From: Actinorhabdospora filicis
GTDB lineage: Bacteria; Actinomycetota; Actinomycetes; Mycobacteriales; Micromonosporaceae
Length of the DNA: 64,000 nucleotides
Reading direction: 5' to 3'
NCBI RefSeq assembly: GCF_030269765.1
Contig: NZ_BSTX01000003.1
Span: forward strand, 737,860 to 801,859
The notes beneath the pieces were generated by a model. The model did not search any database and was not told the origin of the DNA. It worked only from the letters and a program-made list of their open reading frames with translations. Every line of letters begins with the position of its first letter. Positions within the stretch are counted from its first letter, which is position 1. Shown here piece by piece: positions 41,554-50,810 of the stretch. The translations under genes were made by a program, and so were the position numbers.

Positions 41554-42678
41554 ATGCGGCGCACCCTGCTCGTGACCAACGACTTCCCGCCCCGCCCCGG
41601 CGGCATCCAGTCCTTCGTGCACAACCTGGCCCTGCGCCGCCCGCCCGGCTCCCTCGTCGTCTACTGCTCCACCTGGCGCGACCCGTCGTCCTTCGACGCC
41701 GAGCAGCCCTACCCCGTGATCCGCGAGAACACCGGCGTCCTGCTGCCCACGCCCCGGGTGTCGCGCCGCGCGGTCGCGCTGGCCCGCGAGCACGACTGCG
41801 ACACCGTCTGGTTCGGCGCCGCCGCGCCCCTCGGGCTCCTCGCCCCCGCGCTGCGCGAGAAGGCCGGGATCACCCGCGCCATCGGCATCACCCACGGCCA
41901 CGAGATCGGCTGGGCGGCCCTGCCGGGCGCCCGCGCGCTGCTGCGCCGCATCGCCCGCCACACCGACGTCCTGACCTACCTCACCGAGTACCAGCGCACC
42001 CGCCTGGCGCCCTCCCTCGGCGAGCTCACCGACCTCCAGCACCTCGCCCCCGGCGTCGACGTCGACGCGTTCCACCCCGGCGTCGACGGCACCGAGGTCC
42101 GCGAGCGCCACGGCCTCACCGGCAAGCCCGTCATCGTGTGCGTGTCGCGGCTGGTGCCCCGCAAGGGCCAGGACACCCTCATCCGCGCGCTGCCCGCCGT
42201 CCGCAAGCGCGTCCCCGACGCCACGCTCCTGCTGGTCTCCGGCGGACCCCACCGCGACAAGCTCAAGGCCCTGGCCGCCGCCGAGGGCGTCACCGACGCC
42301 GTCGTCTTCACCGGCTCGGTGCCCTACGCCGAACTCCCCGCCCACTACGCCGCCGGGGACGTCTTCGCCATGCCCTGCCGCACCCGCAACGGCGGCCTCG
42401 ACGTCGAAGGCCTCGGCATCGTCTACCTGGAGGCCAGCGCCGTCGGGCTGCCCGTCATCGCCGGCGACTCCGGCGGGGCCCCCGACGCCGTCATCGAGGG
42501 CCAGACCGGCCACGTGGTCGGCGGCACCGACGTCCCCGCCCTCGCCGACCGGCTCGTCGAGCTGCTCACCGACCGCGCGCTGGCCGCCAAGCTCGGCGCG
42601 GCCGGACGCGAATGGGTGTGCCGGGAGTGGACGTGGGACCGCCAGGCGGCGCGGCTGTCGGAGCTGCTGGACGCGTGA
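41554..42678 (+). CDS. pimB: GT4 mannosyltransferase, PimB'-type
   Basis: A 374-residue glycosyltransferase of family 4. MRRTLLVTNDFPPRPGGIQSF is the hallmark N-terminus of PimB' enzymes, which add the second mannose to phosphatidylinositol mannoside using GDP-mannose at the inner membrane face. The nucleotide-sugar region has VSRLVPRKGQDTLI and the C-terminal E-x7-E motif (EGLGIVYLEASAVGLPVIAG). Length matches the mycobacterial and corynebacterial enzymes. It ends six bases from a convergent M48 gene. An equivalent GT4 with another lipid acceptor cannot be ruled out. Confidence 0.85.
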   Translation: MRRTLLVTNDFPPRPGGIQSFVHNLALRRPPGSLVVYCSTWRDPSSFDAEQPYPVIRENTGVLLPTPRVSRRAVALAREHDCDTVWFGAAAPLGLLAPALREKAGITRAIGITHGHEIGWAALPGARALLRRIARHTDVLTYLTEYQRTRLAPSLGELTDLQHLAPGVDVDAFHPGVDGTEVRERHGLTGKPVIVCVSRLVPRKGQDTLIRALPAVRKRVPDATLLLVSGGPHRDKLKALAAAEGVTDAVVFTGSVPYAELPAHYAAGDVFAMPCRTRNGGLDVEGLGIVYLEASAVGLPVIAGDSGGAPDAVIEGQTGHVVGGTDVPALADRLVELLTDRALAAKLGAAGREWVCREWTWDRQAARLSELLDA

Positions 42679-42684
42679 GGCGCC

Positions 42685-44547
42685 TCAGCGCCCGCCGCGC
42701 TGCGCGAACTCGGTGAGCATCGCCCGCAGCGCCTTCTCCGAGTCGCCCAGCGCGTCGCCCGTCCACGATTCGGCGATCTCCACGTCGGCGCCGGAGTGCA
42801 GCCGCAGGACCGCCCGGACCGGGACCGCCTTGCGGATCTCGGCCCCGGCGACCTCCTCGTAGGGCAGCCACCACGCGTTCGGCCACGTCATCAGCGCCCG
42901 CACGCCCTGCGGGTGCGACACCAGCCGCGCCAGGCGCTCCTCACCGTCGTCGGTGGACGACGGGCACGGCAGGAACAGCACACCCTCGTCGGTCAGCAGG
43001 GCGTCGTAGTGGACGCCGTTGACCTGGACGTTGGCCACCGCCGCGCCGATGCGCGTCGGCTCGGCGGCCCGCGTCCCGCCCTTCGCCAGGGCCATGTCGA
43101 GGCCGAGGTCGGCCAGCAGGATCCGCGCGGCCTCCGGGTCGGTCTCGATGGCCTCGACGATGGTCTTCAGGTCGAACTCCTCGCCGTCGACGCGGTGGAC
43201 CCGCAGCGGCCCGTCCCAGCGCAGCTCCACCCGCAGGACACCGGAGTCGGCACCGGCGGCCACGACCATCGCGGCGAAGGCGCCCTCGGGGAAGTTCGCG
43301 CGCCGCAGCGCCTCCAGCGCCGCAGGGCCCTCAGTCTCGATCCGCTCCAAGATCTCGGCCAGGGTGGTCACCCGGAACGCCCGGCCCGCGGCCCGGTAGC
43401 CCGCGTCGGCGGTCAGATGCGCCTGCGCGACGAAGGACCGCGCGATGTAGTCGGGCCAGTCGAGGACCTCGCGGTCGCCCATGTCGAAGGTGAAGGACTC
43501 CACCCGCGCGGCCACCGCCGCGAAGTCGCCCAGCAGCGCCCGCGCCGGACGCGGGTCGCTCACCTCGCCGCGCTCGGGGGCGTCGGCCAGCGCCGCCACC
43601 CGCACCGGGATGGGCGGGTGGCTGTCCCATAGCGACTTCGGCTGCTCCGGCAGCTCCTCGCGCAGCTTCCGCAGCGCCTCGCCGCGCCCGTCCAGCAGCA
43701 TCCCGAAGCCCGCGTAGACGCCCCTCGGGGCCAGCCCGGCGCCCAGGCCCATCGAGACGTAGTCGTCCATGTAGAAGTCCCAGGCCCGGTCCAGCACGAT
43801 CAGCTCGGTCAGCGCCGCGCGCATCGGCTCCCGGCCCGCGATGCGGCCGGCGACGCGGTCGGCCTCGAACTCCTGGCTGCGGCTCACCGCCGACTGCACC
43901 AGGCCGTAGAGGACCGCGTAGCCCCGGAAGATCCAGGTCAGCGGGTTGAACCGCCGCCCGGCGAACTGCGCCAGCATGTGCCCGATCGCGATGTGCCCCC
44001 GGTAGGCGATCGCGCCCAGCCGCGTGTGCGAGTGGCTGTAGTGGCCCAGCTCGTGCGCGATGACACCGCGGAACGCGTCGGTGCTCAGGGCGGCCAGCAG
44101 CGGCAGGCCCACCATCATGTACCGGCGTCCCCCGACCAGGCCGAGCAGCTTCGTGCGCTCCACCACGGCGGCGTTGATCTCGGGGATCACCCAGATCTCG
44201 TCGGGCACCCGCGTCCCGACCCGCCGCGCGGTGTCGGCGGTCAGCGCCCACAGCTCCGGCTCGGCCTCGGGCGTGAGTCGCAGGCCGTGCGGGACGAACG
44301 GCGGCGTCCGCAGCGAACGCCACAGCGCGATCACGATCGCGGCGGTGATGCCGAGCCCGATCGCGAGGATCTTGAACGCCCCCGCGCTCTGGCTCCGGGT
44401 GGTGACCCAGATGGACAGACCGAGGACGCCGAGGGCCGCGGCGGCCGCGATCAGATAGAAGCCGAGGAGCAGGAAGAGGGAGAGGGCCGCGCGCAGAGAG
44501 GTCGCGGCACGAGAGGGGCGGTGGGGGAGGGGTTCCGTAGTGGGCAC
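42685..44547 (-). CDS. M48-family metalloprotease with long C-terminal region
   Basis: A 620-residue membrane protease. Two adjoining N-terminal helices (about 20-70) are followed by a peptidase M48 domain with VIAHELGHYSHSH near residue 164 and EFEADRVAGRIAG as the third zinc ligand site. The remaining 280 residues form soluble regions without a recognised domain. No upstream ribosome site is obvious; GTG 44547 gives VPTTEPLPH just before the first helix and is preferred to a much longer extension into repetitive DNA. Substrate unknown. Confidence 0.83.
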   Translation of the reverse strand: MPTTEPLPHRPSRAATSLRAALSLFLLLGFYLIAAAAALGVLGLSIWVTTRSQSAGAFKILAIGLGITAAIVIALWRSLRTPPFVPHGLRLTPEAEPELWALTADTARRVGTRVPDEIWVIPEINAAVVERTKLLGLVGGRRYMMVGLPLLAALSTDAFRGVIAHELGHYSHSHTRLGAIAYRGHIAIGHMLAQFAGRRFNPLTWIFRGYAVLYGLVQSAVSRSQEFEADRVAGRIAGREPMRAALTELIVLDRAWDFYMDDYVSMGLGAGLAPRGVYAGFGMLLDGRGEALRKLREELPEQPKSLWDSHPPIPVRVAALADAPERGEVSDPRPARALLGDFAAVAARVESFTFDMGDREVLDWPDYIARSFVAQAHLTADAGYRAAGRAFRVTTLAEILERIETEGPAALEALRRANFPEGAFAAMVVAAGADSGVLRVELRWDGPLRVHRVDGEEFDLKTIVEAIETDPEAARILLADLGLDMALAKGGTRAAEPTRIGAAVANVQVNGVHYDALLTDEGVLFLPCPSSTDDGEERLARLVSHPQGVRALMTWPNAWWLPYEEVAGAEIRKAVPVRAVLRLHSGADVEIAESWTGDALGDSEKALRAMLTEFAQRGGR

Positions 44548-45169
44548 AAGCAGAAGAGGGTAACGCCGGAAGGTGAGACCACGGTCACGGCGGAGTTGCG
44601 GGAGGGTTGCGAAGGCCGCCGGAGGATCGGGCGGTGTGCCGGGGACGTGGGCCGCGCACGGGAAGGACGCGCGCTCGCCGGGGAGCCTTCCGGCGGGCGG
44701 GCCGGAAGCCCGTCCCGAGCCGGGGCGGTTCGGCGCCGCACGGGACGCACCCGGTTCTCTCGCGGACGATGCCGCGCTCGCCGGGCACCGCCCGCCAGGT
44801 GGGCTGCTCAGGCCGGATTCCGCACCGGCGGCGGTTCTTCCGTGCCACAGGGGACGCACGTGGCGTGGCTTCCGTGGACGATGCCGCGCTCTCACACCCG
44901 TGGCGGTGTTGGAAGACCACCGCGTCGGTGAAGCCGGACGGCCGCTTCGGCTCGCCGTCGAGGGCCACGCGACCGTGGGCCACGAGGTGAGGTCCGGGCG
45001 GTACCCGGTCGAGAGGCCGCCGATCTCGCTGATGCCCCACCGGTCCACCGGCCCGCCCCCGGCACGGGCTCACGACCGGTGCGGGCCACAGGCTCGCCGC
45101 GGCGCGACAGTCGCCCGTCGAGGCCGATCGCGCGGGGCGAGGAAATCGGGGGTGGGACGCGAAGCCGAC
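44548..45169. other. 622-base gap with internal near-repeats
   Basis: No convincing gene. ggacgatgccgcgctc occurs at 44764 and again at 44876, each about 40 bases after a gggacgcac sequence, so a degenerate unit of about 112 bases is repeated twice. Open frames here have no recognisable products. Confidence 0.55.
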
Positions 45170-45514
45170 ATGGCCTACCGTGGCCCCATGGGGCTGCGCA
45201 AGTACGTACCGGCCGGGCTGGCGGGGATCGCGGTCATCGGGGCCGGCATCGCGCTGGTACTGGCGGCGAGGAGCCGGAGGCTCGACCCGGGCGGCTCATC
45301 ATGGGTGCGGCACACCGTCGTCGGCGACGTGGCCGCCTGGGCGGGGAAGGTGTTCTCCCGCGATGACCGGTACGAGGCGGCCTGGTCCGACGACAGCGGT
45401 GTCCTCCCCGACCGGTCCGGCCACGACCTGTACCGGGGTCGGCGTGAGACCGGCGATTTCGGCTGGTCCGGCGGCGGTTCCTCGTCCGGCGATGGCGGCT
45501 TCGGCGGCGAATGA
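45170..45514 (+). CDS. Small single-pass membrane protein with glycine-rich tail
   Basis: A 114-residue hypothetical protein. One transmembrane helix (YVPAGLAGIAVIGAGIALVLAA, about residues 12-33) is followed by a charged, Asp-rich tail ending in GGGSSSGDGGFGGE. Not recognised. GGTGGG lies about ten bases upstream of ATG 45170; an internal ATG at 45188 is the alternative start. Its isolated place beside non-coding repeats lowers confidence, but the membrane helix and codon bias argue that it is real. Confidence 0.55.
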   Translation: MAYRGPMGLRKYVPAGLAGIAVIGAGIALVLAARSRRLDPGGSSWVRHTVVGDVAAWAGKVFSRDDRYEAAWSDDSGVLPDRSGHDLYRGRRETGDFGWSGGGSSSGDGGFGGE

Positions 45515-45593
45515 CGCCCCACGGAATCGAGCCCGCCCCCGAGCGAGCTCGCCGTCTATCCCACCATCATGTGCGTTTCGGCCCGCCCCGGTT

Positions 45594-45610
45594 CGCTCCC
45601 CACCGGAGCG
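45594..45610 (-). terminator. Hairpin downstream of the NarL-type response regulator gene
   Basis: Six-base arms cgctcc/ggagcg (45594-45599, 45605-45610) with additional G-C pairing outside them (gcccg/cgggc), about 18 bases past the regulator stop. Confidence 0.55.
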
Positions 45611-45627
45611 GGCAGGCCGCTTCGCCT

Positions 45628-46308
45628 TTAGAACTTCGGCGCGTCCGGCGCTTCGAGCAGCCCGAGGCGCAGGGCGGTCATCAGGGCCTGGGCCCGGTTG
45701 CCGGCGCCGAGCTTCTCGTACAGCTTCGAGATGTGCGTCTTGGCCGTGGACTCCGACACGTAGAGCTGCTTGGCGATCCCGGCGACGCTCATGCCGTCGG
45801 CGAGCAGCTTCAGGACCTGCGACTCGCGCGGCGACAGCTGCGGGCCGGTCGGGGTCAGGCGGCGCTTCATGGCCTCGGCGAGGTCGCCGGCGGTGAACGC
45901 GTTGGGGGTCGCGGCGGCGTGCCGGGCGGCCGACACGACGTCGTCGGCGGGGGCGCTCTTGGGGACGAAGGCGCTGGCCCCGGCCTCCAGGGCGCCGAAG
46001 AGCTGGTCGTCGCCGGCGTACATGGTCAAGACCACGATGCCCATGGACGGGTGGGCCTTGCGGAGCTTGCGGGTGGCCTCCAGGCCACTGCCGTCGGGGA
46101 GCCGCAGGTCCATGATCACCACGCTCGGCTGGAGCGCGGCGGCCTTGCGGAGTGCCTCGGCGACGCTGCCGGCCTCGCCGGTGACCTCGAACTGGGGATC
46201 GCGCTCGAACGCGTGCCGCAGACCCTTGCGGATCAGATCGTGGTCGTCAACTAGCAGGATCGTCATCCGGTTGCCGCCCGGCACGGGGTTGTTCGTCGCT
46301 GAAGTCAT
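45628..46308 (-). CDS. LuxR/NarL-family response regulator
   Basis: A 226-residue regulator. The receiver domain shows ILLVDDHDLIRKGL (acidic pair), VVIMDLRLPDGSG (phosphoacceptor Asp) and FVPKSAP (conserved Lys). The C-terminal HTH is LSPRESQVLKLLADGMSVAGIAKQLYVSESTAKTHISKLYEKL, the LuxR pattern. It pairs with the kinase gene 11 bases upstream. ATG 46308 with GAGAG upstream is preferred over ATG 46323 and 46266. Target genes are unknown. Confidence 0.92.
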   Translation of the reverse strand: MTSATNNPVPGGNRMTILLVDDHDLIRKGLRHAFERDPQFEVTGEAGSVAEALRKAAALQPSVVIMDLRLPDGSGLEATRKLRKAHPSMGIVVLTMYAGDDQLFGALEAGASAFVPKSAPADDVVSAARHAAATPNAFTAGDLAEAMKRRLTPTGPQLSPRESQVLKLLADGMSVAGIAKQLYVSESTAKTHISKLYEKLGAGNRAQALMTALRLGLLEAPDAPKF

Positions 46309-46319
46309 GGTCGATTCTC

Positions 46320-47972
46320 TCAATTCTCATCTGCCGTGTGTACGCTACCGCGTGCTGTGGGCGCGGCGAGGATCACGGCAACCGTAGTGCCGTGTGGTTC
46401 ACGTGGCCGGATCTCCAGGGAGGCCCGGATGCGTTCGGCCCGCTCGGACATGATCGTCAGCCCGTACCGGCCGTCGGCGCCGGCGCCGCTGATGCCGCGC
46501 CCGTCGTCGCTGACCTCGATGCGGGCGTAGGGCGGGTCGACTTCGCAGGTCACCCACAGGTTGTCCGCCCGCGCGTGCTTGCGGGCGTTGGTGATGGACT
46601 CCTGCGCGATCCGCAGCAGCTCGGCCTCGGTGGCGGCGGGCAGCCGCGCGGTCGACTCGTCCAGGGACAGGTGGACGCGCAGTCCCGCCGAGGCCCCGAC
46701 GGTGCGGGCGTAGTCGGCGATGGCCGCGGTGAGCCCGCCGTGCCGGTCGACCTCGCTGCGCAGCTCGAACAGCGACAGCCGCAGCTCGGTGATCAGCCGG
46801 GTCACCTCGGTGCGCAGGTCGCGCAGCTCCTCGGCGGCCTCACCGGCCTGCGGGGGCAGCAGCCCCAGCGCGTTGTCGATGCCGTAGCCGACCATCGCCA
46901 GCTCCTGCGCGACGCCGTCGTGGATCTCGCGCGCCAGCCGCTGCCGCTCCTCGGTGGTCGCCAGCGAGCGGACCTCGTCGAACAGCAGGGCCGTCTCCAG
47001 CCGCAGCGCGCCGGCCGCGGCCGCGTCGGCGACCTCGCCGATGACCTCGGGCGTGTAGGCGCCGCCCTGGTCGGTCTCCATCACGATCAGCCCGACCGTG
47101 CGGACACCCGCCACCAGCGGCACCACCAGCACCGACACCGGCCCCAGCGCCGCCGAGCGGCTGCGCGACAGCGAACGCGAGGACGTCTGCGGCTGCTGGC
47201 CCGCCCACGCGTCGGCGAGGGCGGAGTCGTTCTCCAGCGAGGTCTCCCAGTCGACCCGGTCGGGCGCGTTCTGCGCCAGGATCACCAGGCGGTTGCCGCC
47301 ACCGCCGGTCAGGACCGCCGAGCGCTCCGCCGCGGCGTGCCCGCGGACCTCGTCCAGCAGGTGCGTGGCGATGCCGCCCGGGTCGAGCGTCCCGCCGGGC
47401 AGCTGCCGGGCGACCGCGCGCAACTGTGTCAGCAGCGCGGTGGCCTCCTCATAGGGCTGCGGACCGGGTGTCGCGCTCGCCTGGAGGGCCCGGCGCAGCC
47501 AGCTCGCGGTGAGCGCGAACAGCACCGCCAGCGCGATCCACTCCACCGCGATGATGGCGAAGTCGGCGCCGCCGCGCGGGATCAGCGTGGCCAGCCCGCC
47601 CGCGGCGAGCACCGCCAGCCCCGCCGCCTCGATGAGGCCCTCGCGGATCTTCGCGCCGCCGAACAGCGCGGCACCGCCCAGCGGCACGGTCAGGTACGGC
47701 AGCATCCAGCCGTCCAGGTCACCGGCCGAGGCGGTGCCCAGGACGACCACGGCGACCTCCGCGACCCGCCCGAGCCGCCCGATGACGGGATGCGCCGGGG
47801 CGAGCGTGCCGGGGATCGTGGCCGCCGCCAGCAGCGCGCACCAGGTCAGCGCGTGCCACCAGCCGGTCGCGGTCAGGCCCAGACCGGCGACGATGACGAA
47901 CACCGACAGCCGCAGGAGCAGCGTCGGCAGCCGCCACCGCTCCCGGGGCCACGGCCAGGCCCGGTCGTTCAT
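46320..47972 (-). CDS. NarL-type sensor histidine kinase
   Basis: A 550-residue membrane kinase. Five or so N-terminal transmembrane segments (to about residue 165) are followed by a GAF-like region (about 185-325), the HisKA_3 dimerisation helix RQRLAREIHDGVAQELAMVGYG with the phospho-His, and a HATPase domain (AQESITNARKHARADN, VSDDGRGISG). The signal is unknown. It is 83 bases downstream of the acyl-CoA ligase gene and directly upstream of its regulator. Confidence 0.92.
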   Translation of the reverse strand: MNDRAWPWPRERWRLPTLLLRLSVFVIVAGLGLTATGWWHALTWCALLAAATIPGTLAPAHPVIGRLGRVAEVAVVVLGTASAGDLDGWMLPYLTVPLGGAALFGGAKIREGLIEAAGLAVLAAGGLATLIPRGGADFAIIAVEWIALAVLFALTASWLRRALQASATPGPQPYEEATALLTQLRAVARQLPGGTLDPGGIATHLLDEVRGHAAAERSAVLTGGGGNRLVILAQNAPDRVDWETSLENDSALADAWAGQQPQTSSRSLSRSRSAALGPVSVLVVPLVAGVRTVGLIVMETDQGGAYTPEVIGEVADAAAAGALRLETALLFDEVRSLATTEERQRLAREIHDGVAQELAMVGYGIDNALGLLPPQAGEAAEELRDLRTEVTRLITELRLSLFELRSEVDRHGGLTAAIADYARTVGASAGLRVHLSLDESTARLPAATEAELLRIAQESITNARKHARADNLWVTCEVDPPYARIEVSDDGRGISGAGADGRYGLTIMSERAERIRASLEIRPREPHGTTVAVILAAPTARGSVHTADEN

Positions 47973-48009
47973 GCGGTCGGCTCCAACTGGGTCATGACCC
48001 CCCTCGTAC

Positions 48010-48032
48010 GCGGCGGGCGCGTGGCCCGCCGC
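48010..48032 (-). terminator. Terminator of the acyl-CoA ligase gene
   Basis: A perfect nine-base stem (48010-48018 with 48024-48032) with a five-base loop, 24 bases past the ligase stop and before the kinase gene on the same strand. Confidence 0.7.
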
Positions 48033-48055
48033 TCATCGTCCCCTCGCAGGGGGCG

Positions 48056-49861
48056 TTACCTCTTCACGCCTCCGTAGATGGCGTCGATCTCCCCCGCGTA
48101 CTTTGCCATCACCACGTTACGTTTCACGCTCTGTTTCGGCGTCACCTCCCCGGTGGCTTCGGTGAGGTCGGCGGGGAGGATGCGGTAGGCCTTGATCGCC
48201 TCGGCCTTGGAGACGGTGGCGTTGGCGGCGTCGATGGCGGCCTTGACCTCGGCGTTCAGCTCCGGATCGTCGCGCAGCTCGGTGATGGGCGTCCCGGCGG
48301 TCTTCCCGGCCCGCTCCAGCCACCCGGGCAGCGCCTCGCCGTCGATGGCCACCAGGCACGCCACGAACGGCTGCGCGTCACCGATGACCACGGCCTGGCT
48401 GATCAGCGGGTGCGCGCGGATCACGTCCTCCATCGGGCCGGGGGCGATGTTCTTGCCGCCGGCGGTCACCAGGATCTCCTTCTTGCGCCCGGTGATGGTC
48501 AGGAAGCCGTCGGCGTCGATGCTGGCCAGGTCGCCGGTGTGCAGCCACCCGTCCTTGACCGACTCGTCGGTGGCCTCCTGGTTGCGCCAGTAACCGGCGA
48601 AGACCTGGTCGCCCTTGATGAGCAGCTCGTTGTCGTCGGCGATCTTGGCGGTGGTGTTGGGGACGGGCCGCCCCACGGTGCCGATCTTGGCGGCGGAGTC
48701 CAGGTTCAGCGAGATCACCGGCGAGGACTCGGTCAGCCCGTAGCCCTCGTAGATGGTGACGCCCACGCCCCGGAAGAAGTGGCCCAGGCGCTCGCCGAGG
48801 GGCGCGCCGCCGGAGATGGCGCGGTCGCAGCGGCCGCCGAGGGCCGCGCGCAGCTTGGAGTAGACGAGCTTGTCGTAGAACGAGTGGCGCACCCGCAGCC
48901 CGAGACCGACGCCGTTGGTGTCGAGGGCCCTGCTGTAGGCGATGGCGACGTTGGCGGCGCGCTCGAAGAGCTTGCCCTTGAGGCTGCCGCCGTCGGCCGC
49001 CTTCTGCCGCGCGCCGTTGAAGACCTTCTCGAACACGCGCGGGACGGCCAGGAGGAAGGTCGGGCGGAACTCCGGGAGCACCTTGGCCACCGTCCCCAGG
49101 TCGGGGTGGTGGCCCATGCGGACGCGGGCCTCCATCGCGCCGAGCTGGATGATGCGCGCGAAGGAGTGCGCCAGCGGCAGGAACAGCAGGGTGGTGGCGT
49201 TGTCGTGGAACAGCGAGCGGACCCCGGTGATGGTGTTGGAGATGTCGCTGTACATGTTGCGGTGGGTCAGCATGCAGCCCTTGGGGCGGCCGGTGGTGCC
49301 CGAGGTGTAGATGATCGTGGCGAGGTCGTCGGCCCCGGCCGACTTCCGCAGCGCCTCGACGTCGGCGTCGGTGTCGCGCCCGGCGGTGCGCAGTTCGTCG
49401 AGCCCGCCGCCGTCGATGCTCCAGGTGAGCTTCAATTCGGGCAGATCATCGCGAATACCGGCGAGGATCTCTTCGTGCGCGTCCTTCTCCACGAAACACG
49501 CCACCGATTGCGAATCGGACAGGATCCAGCGGACCTGATCGGCGCTGGACGACTCGAATACCGGCACGCTGACCGCTCCGGCGACCCAGATCGCGTAGTC
49601 GATCAGGGTCCATTCATAACGGGTGGCGGCCATGAGCCCGATCCGGTCGCCGGGCTTGATCCCGGACGCGGCCAGGCCGCGGGCCAGCTCGATGACCTCG
49701 TCCCGGAAACGCGCGGAGGTGACGTCGGTCCAGACGCCCTCGCCCTCGCGCTTGGCGAACACCACCGAGTCGGGGTACTGCTCGGCGTTGACCCACAGGG
49801 GATCGGTCAGATTGGCGTCGTCAGGGACCGTCACGGCTCGCGGCACTGAAAACTCGCGCAC
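48056..49861 (-). CDS. Long-chain fatty acid-CoA ligase (AMP-forming, FadD15-like)
   Basis: A 601-residue adenylating enzyme that activates fatty acids with ATP and CoA. The P-loop signature is TIIYTSGTTGRPKGCMLTH, the core motif YEGYGLTESSPV and the hinge/adenine segment LHTGDLASIDADGFLTITGRKKE are present; the catalytic C-terminal Lys is in TPKQSVKRN. GTG at 49861 follows GGAG with six bases between; upstream extension is not family-like. Located beside an SRPBCC-protein pair and divergent from it. Confidence 0.92.
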   Translation of the reverse strand: MREFSVPRAVTVPDDANLTDPLWVNAEQYPDSVVFAKREGEGVWTDVTSARFRDEVIELARGLAASGIKPGDRIGLMAATRYEWTLIDYAIWVAGAVSVPVFESSSADQVRWILSDSQSVACFVEKDAHEEILAGIRDDLPELKLTWSIDGGGLDELRTAGRDTDADVEALRKSAGADDLATIIYTSGTTGRPKGCMLTHRNMYSDISNTITGVRSLFHDNATTLLFLPLAHSFARIIQLGAMEARVRMGHHPDLGTVAKVLPEFRPTFLLAVPRVFEKVFNGARQKAADGGSLKGKLFERAANVAIAYSRALDTNGVGLGLRVRHSFYDKLVYSKLRAALGGRCDRAISGGAPLGERLGHFFRGVGVTIYEGYGLTESSPVISLNLDSAAKIGTVGRPVPNTTAKIADDNELLIKGDQVFAGYWRNQEATDESVKDGWLHTGDLASIDADGFLTITGRKKEILVTAGGKNIAPGPMEDVIRAHPLISQAVVIGDAQPFVACLVAIDGEALPGWLERAGKTAGTPITELRDDPELNAEVKAAIDAANATVSKAEAIKAYRILPADLTEATGEVTPKQSVKRNVVMAKYAGEIDAIYGGVKR

Positions 49862-49943
49862 GGTTGTCTCCAAATTTCCGGGGCGTTCCGGGGTGGTTAA
49901 AGGAACGCTACCGCCTGGTAGGCGCGGGTCGGAAGACCCGGGC

Positions 49944-49949
49944 GACAAT
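49944..49949 (+). promoter_or_regulatory. Probable -10 box of a leaderless transcript
   Basis: The hexamer GACAAT ends seven bases before the GTG at 49956, the spacing typical for leaderless actinobacterial genes. No ribosome site precedes that start. Confidence 0.45.
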
Positions 49950-49952
49950 ACG

Positions 49953-50348
49953 GTGGTGCCTGCGCTCGATCTCGTCGACGACTCATACGTGGCGTGCCGT
50001 CCCGAGGACCTCGCGCCGATGGTCGCCGCACCCGGCTTCGCGTCCGCGCTGTGGCCCGGCTGGATTCTGACGGTCACCGAGGAGAGGGGATGTGAGGGAG
50101 TGCGATGGTCGGTGGGGGGACCGGTGACCGGCAGTGCCGAGGTATGGCTAGAACGGTACCGCGACCGCGGCTGTTACCTGCACGTATTCGCCCGTGTCGA
50201 TCCAGTTGACCGAATCTGGACGCCCAAAGCGGCCCGCCGTAACACCGATCGCGTCCGCCGCCGCGTCAAGCGGGCCGTCTGGGACCTGAAGGACCGCGCC
50301 GAGGCGACCCATGGGGAGGAGACGTGGCGGGCCGGGCCCGTCGAGTAA
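49953..50348 (+). CDS. Conserved hypothetical protein upstream of an SRPBCC gene
   Basis: A 131-residue (or 130, if the second of two adjacent GTGs is used) cytoplasmic protein. Sequence features: ALWPGWILTVTEERG, VRWSVGGPVTGSAEVWLERY and a basic helix ARRNTDRVRRRVKRAVWDLKD. Similar proteins sit beside polyketide cyclase/SRPBCC genes and glucokinase in other actinobacteria; function is not known. It lies 11 bases upstream of the SRPBCC gene and is likely cotranscribed. Confidence 0.72.
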   Translation: MVPALDLVDDSYVACRPEDLAPMVAAPGFASALWPGWILTVTEERGCEGVRWSVGGPVTGSAEVWLERYRDRGCYLHVFARVDPVDRIWTPKAARRNTDRVRRRVKRAVWDLKDRAEATHGEETWRAGPVE

Positions 50349-50359
50349 CCTTCCTCCAC

Positions 50360-50806
50360 ATGACGGACACGTCCAGGCAGTCGATCGACGTGGCGGCCGA
50401 TGTCGCGAGCATCGCCGCCGTGATCGGCGACTTCGCCGCCTACCCCGAGTGGGCCGGCGCCATCAAGTCCGCCGAGGTCAAGGAGACCGACGCCGACGGC
50501 CGCGCGGTCCTGGTCGGCTTCGCCCTCGACGCGGGTGTGCTGACCGACGAGTACGACCTGCGCTACGACTACGCGCCCGACGGCGCCGCCATCAGCTGGA
50601 CCCTCGCCTCGGCCTCGACTCTGCAGAAGTCCCAGGAAGGCTCCTACGAGATCACCGACAATGGCGACGGGACATCGACCGTCACCTACACGCTGGCGAT
50701 CGACCTCAAGGTGCCGATGCTCGGGATGTTCCGCCGCAAGGCCGAGAAGATGATCATGGATACCGCGCTGAAGGAGCTCAAGCGGCGCGTCGAGTCGAGG
50801 GGATAG
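50360..50806 (+). CDS. SRPBCC-family (polyketide cyclase/START-like) protein
   Basis: A 148-residue single-domain protein of the SRPBCC superfamily, a helix-grip fold with a hydrophobic ligand cavity. The N-terminus SIDVAADVASIAAVIGDFAAYPEWAGAIKSAEV is the family pattern. The C-terminal helix is KAEKMIMDTALKELKRRVE. Ligand unknown. It sits between the hypothetical protein and the ROK kinase gene, in a compact operon. Confidence 0.85.
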   Translation: MTDTSRQSIDVAADVASIAAVIGDFAAYPEWAGAIKSAEVKETDADGRAVLVGFALDAGVLTDEYDLRYDYAPDGAAISWTLASASTLQKSQEGSYEITDNGDGTSTVTYTLAIDLKVPMLGMFRRKAEKMIMDTALKELKRRVESRG

Positions 50807-50810
50807 CGCC

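Noticed and set aside
44573..45169. N-terminal extension of the small membrane protein or of the second M48 protease
   Set aside because: Both extensions run through the same near-repeated, non-coding-looking DNA and lack family similarity.
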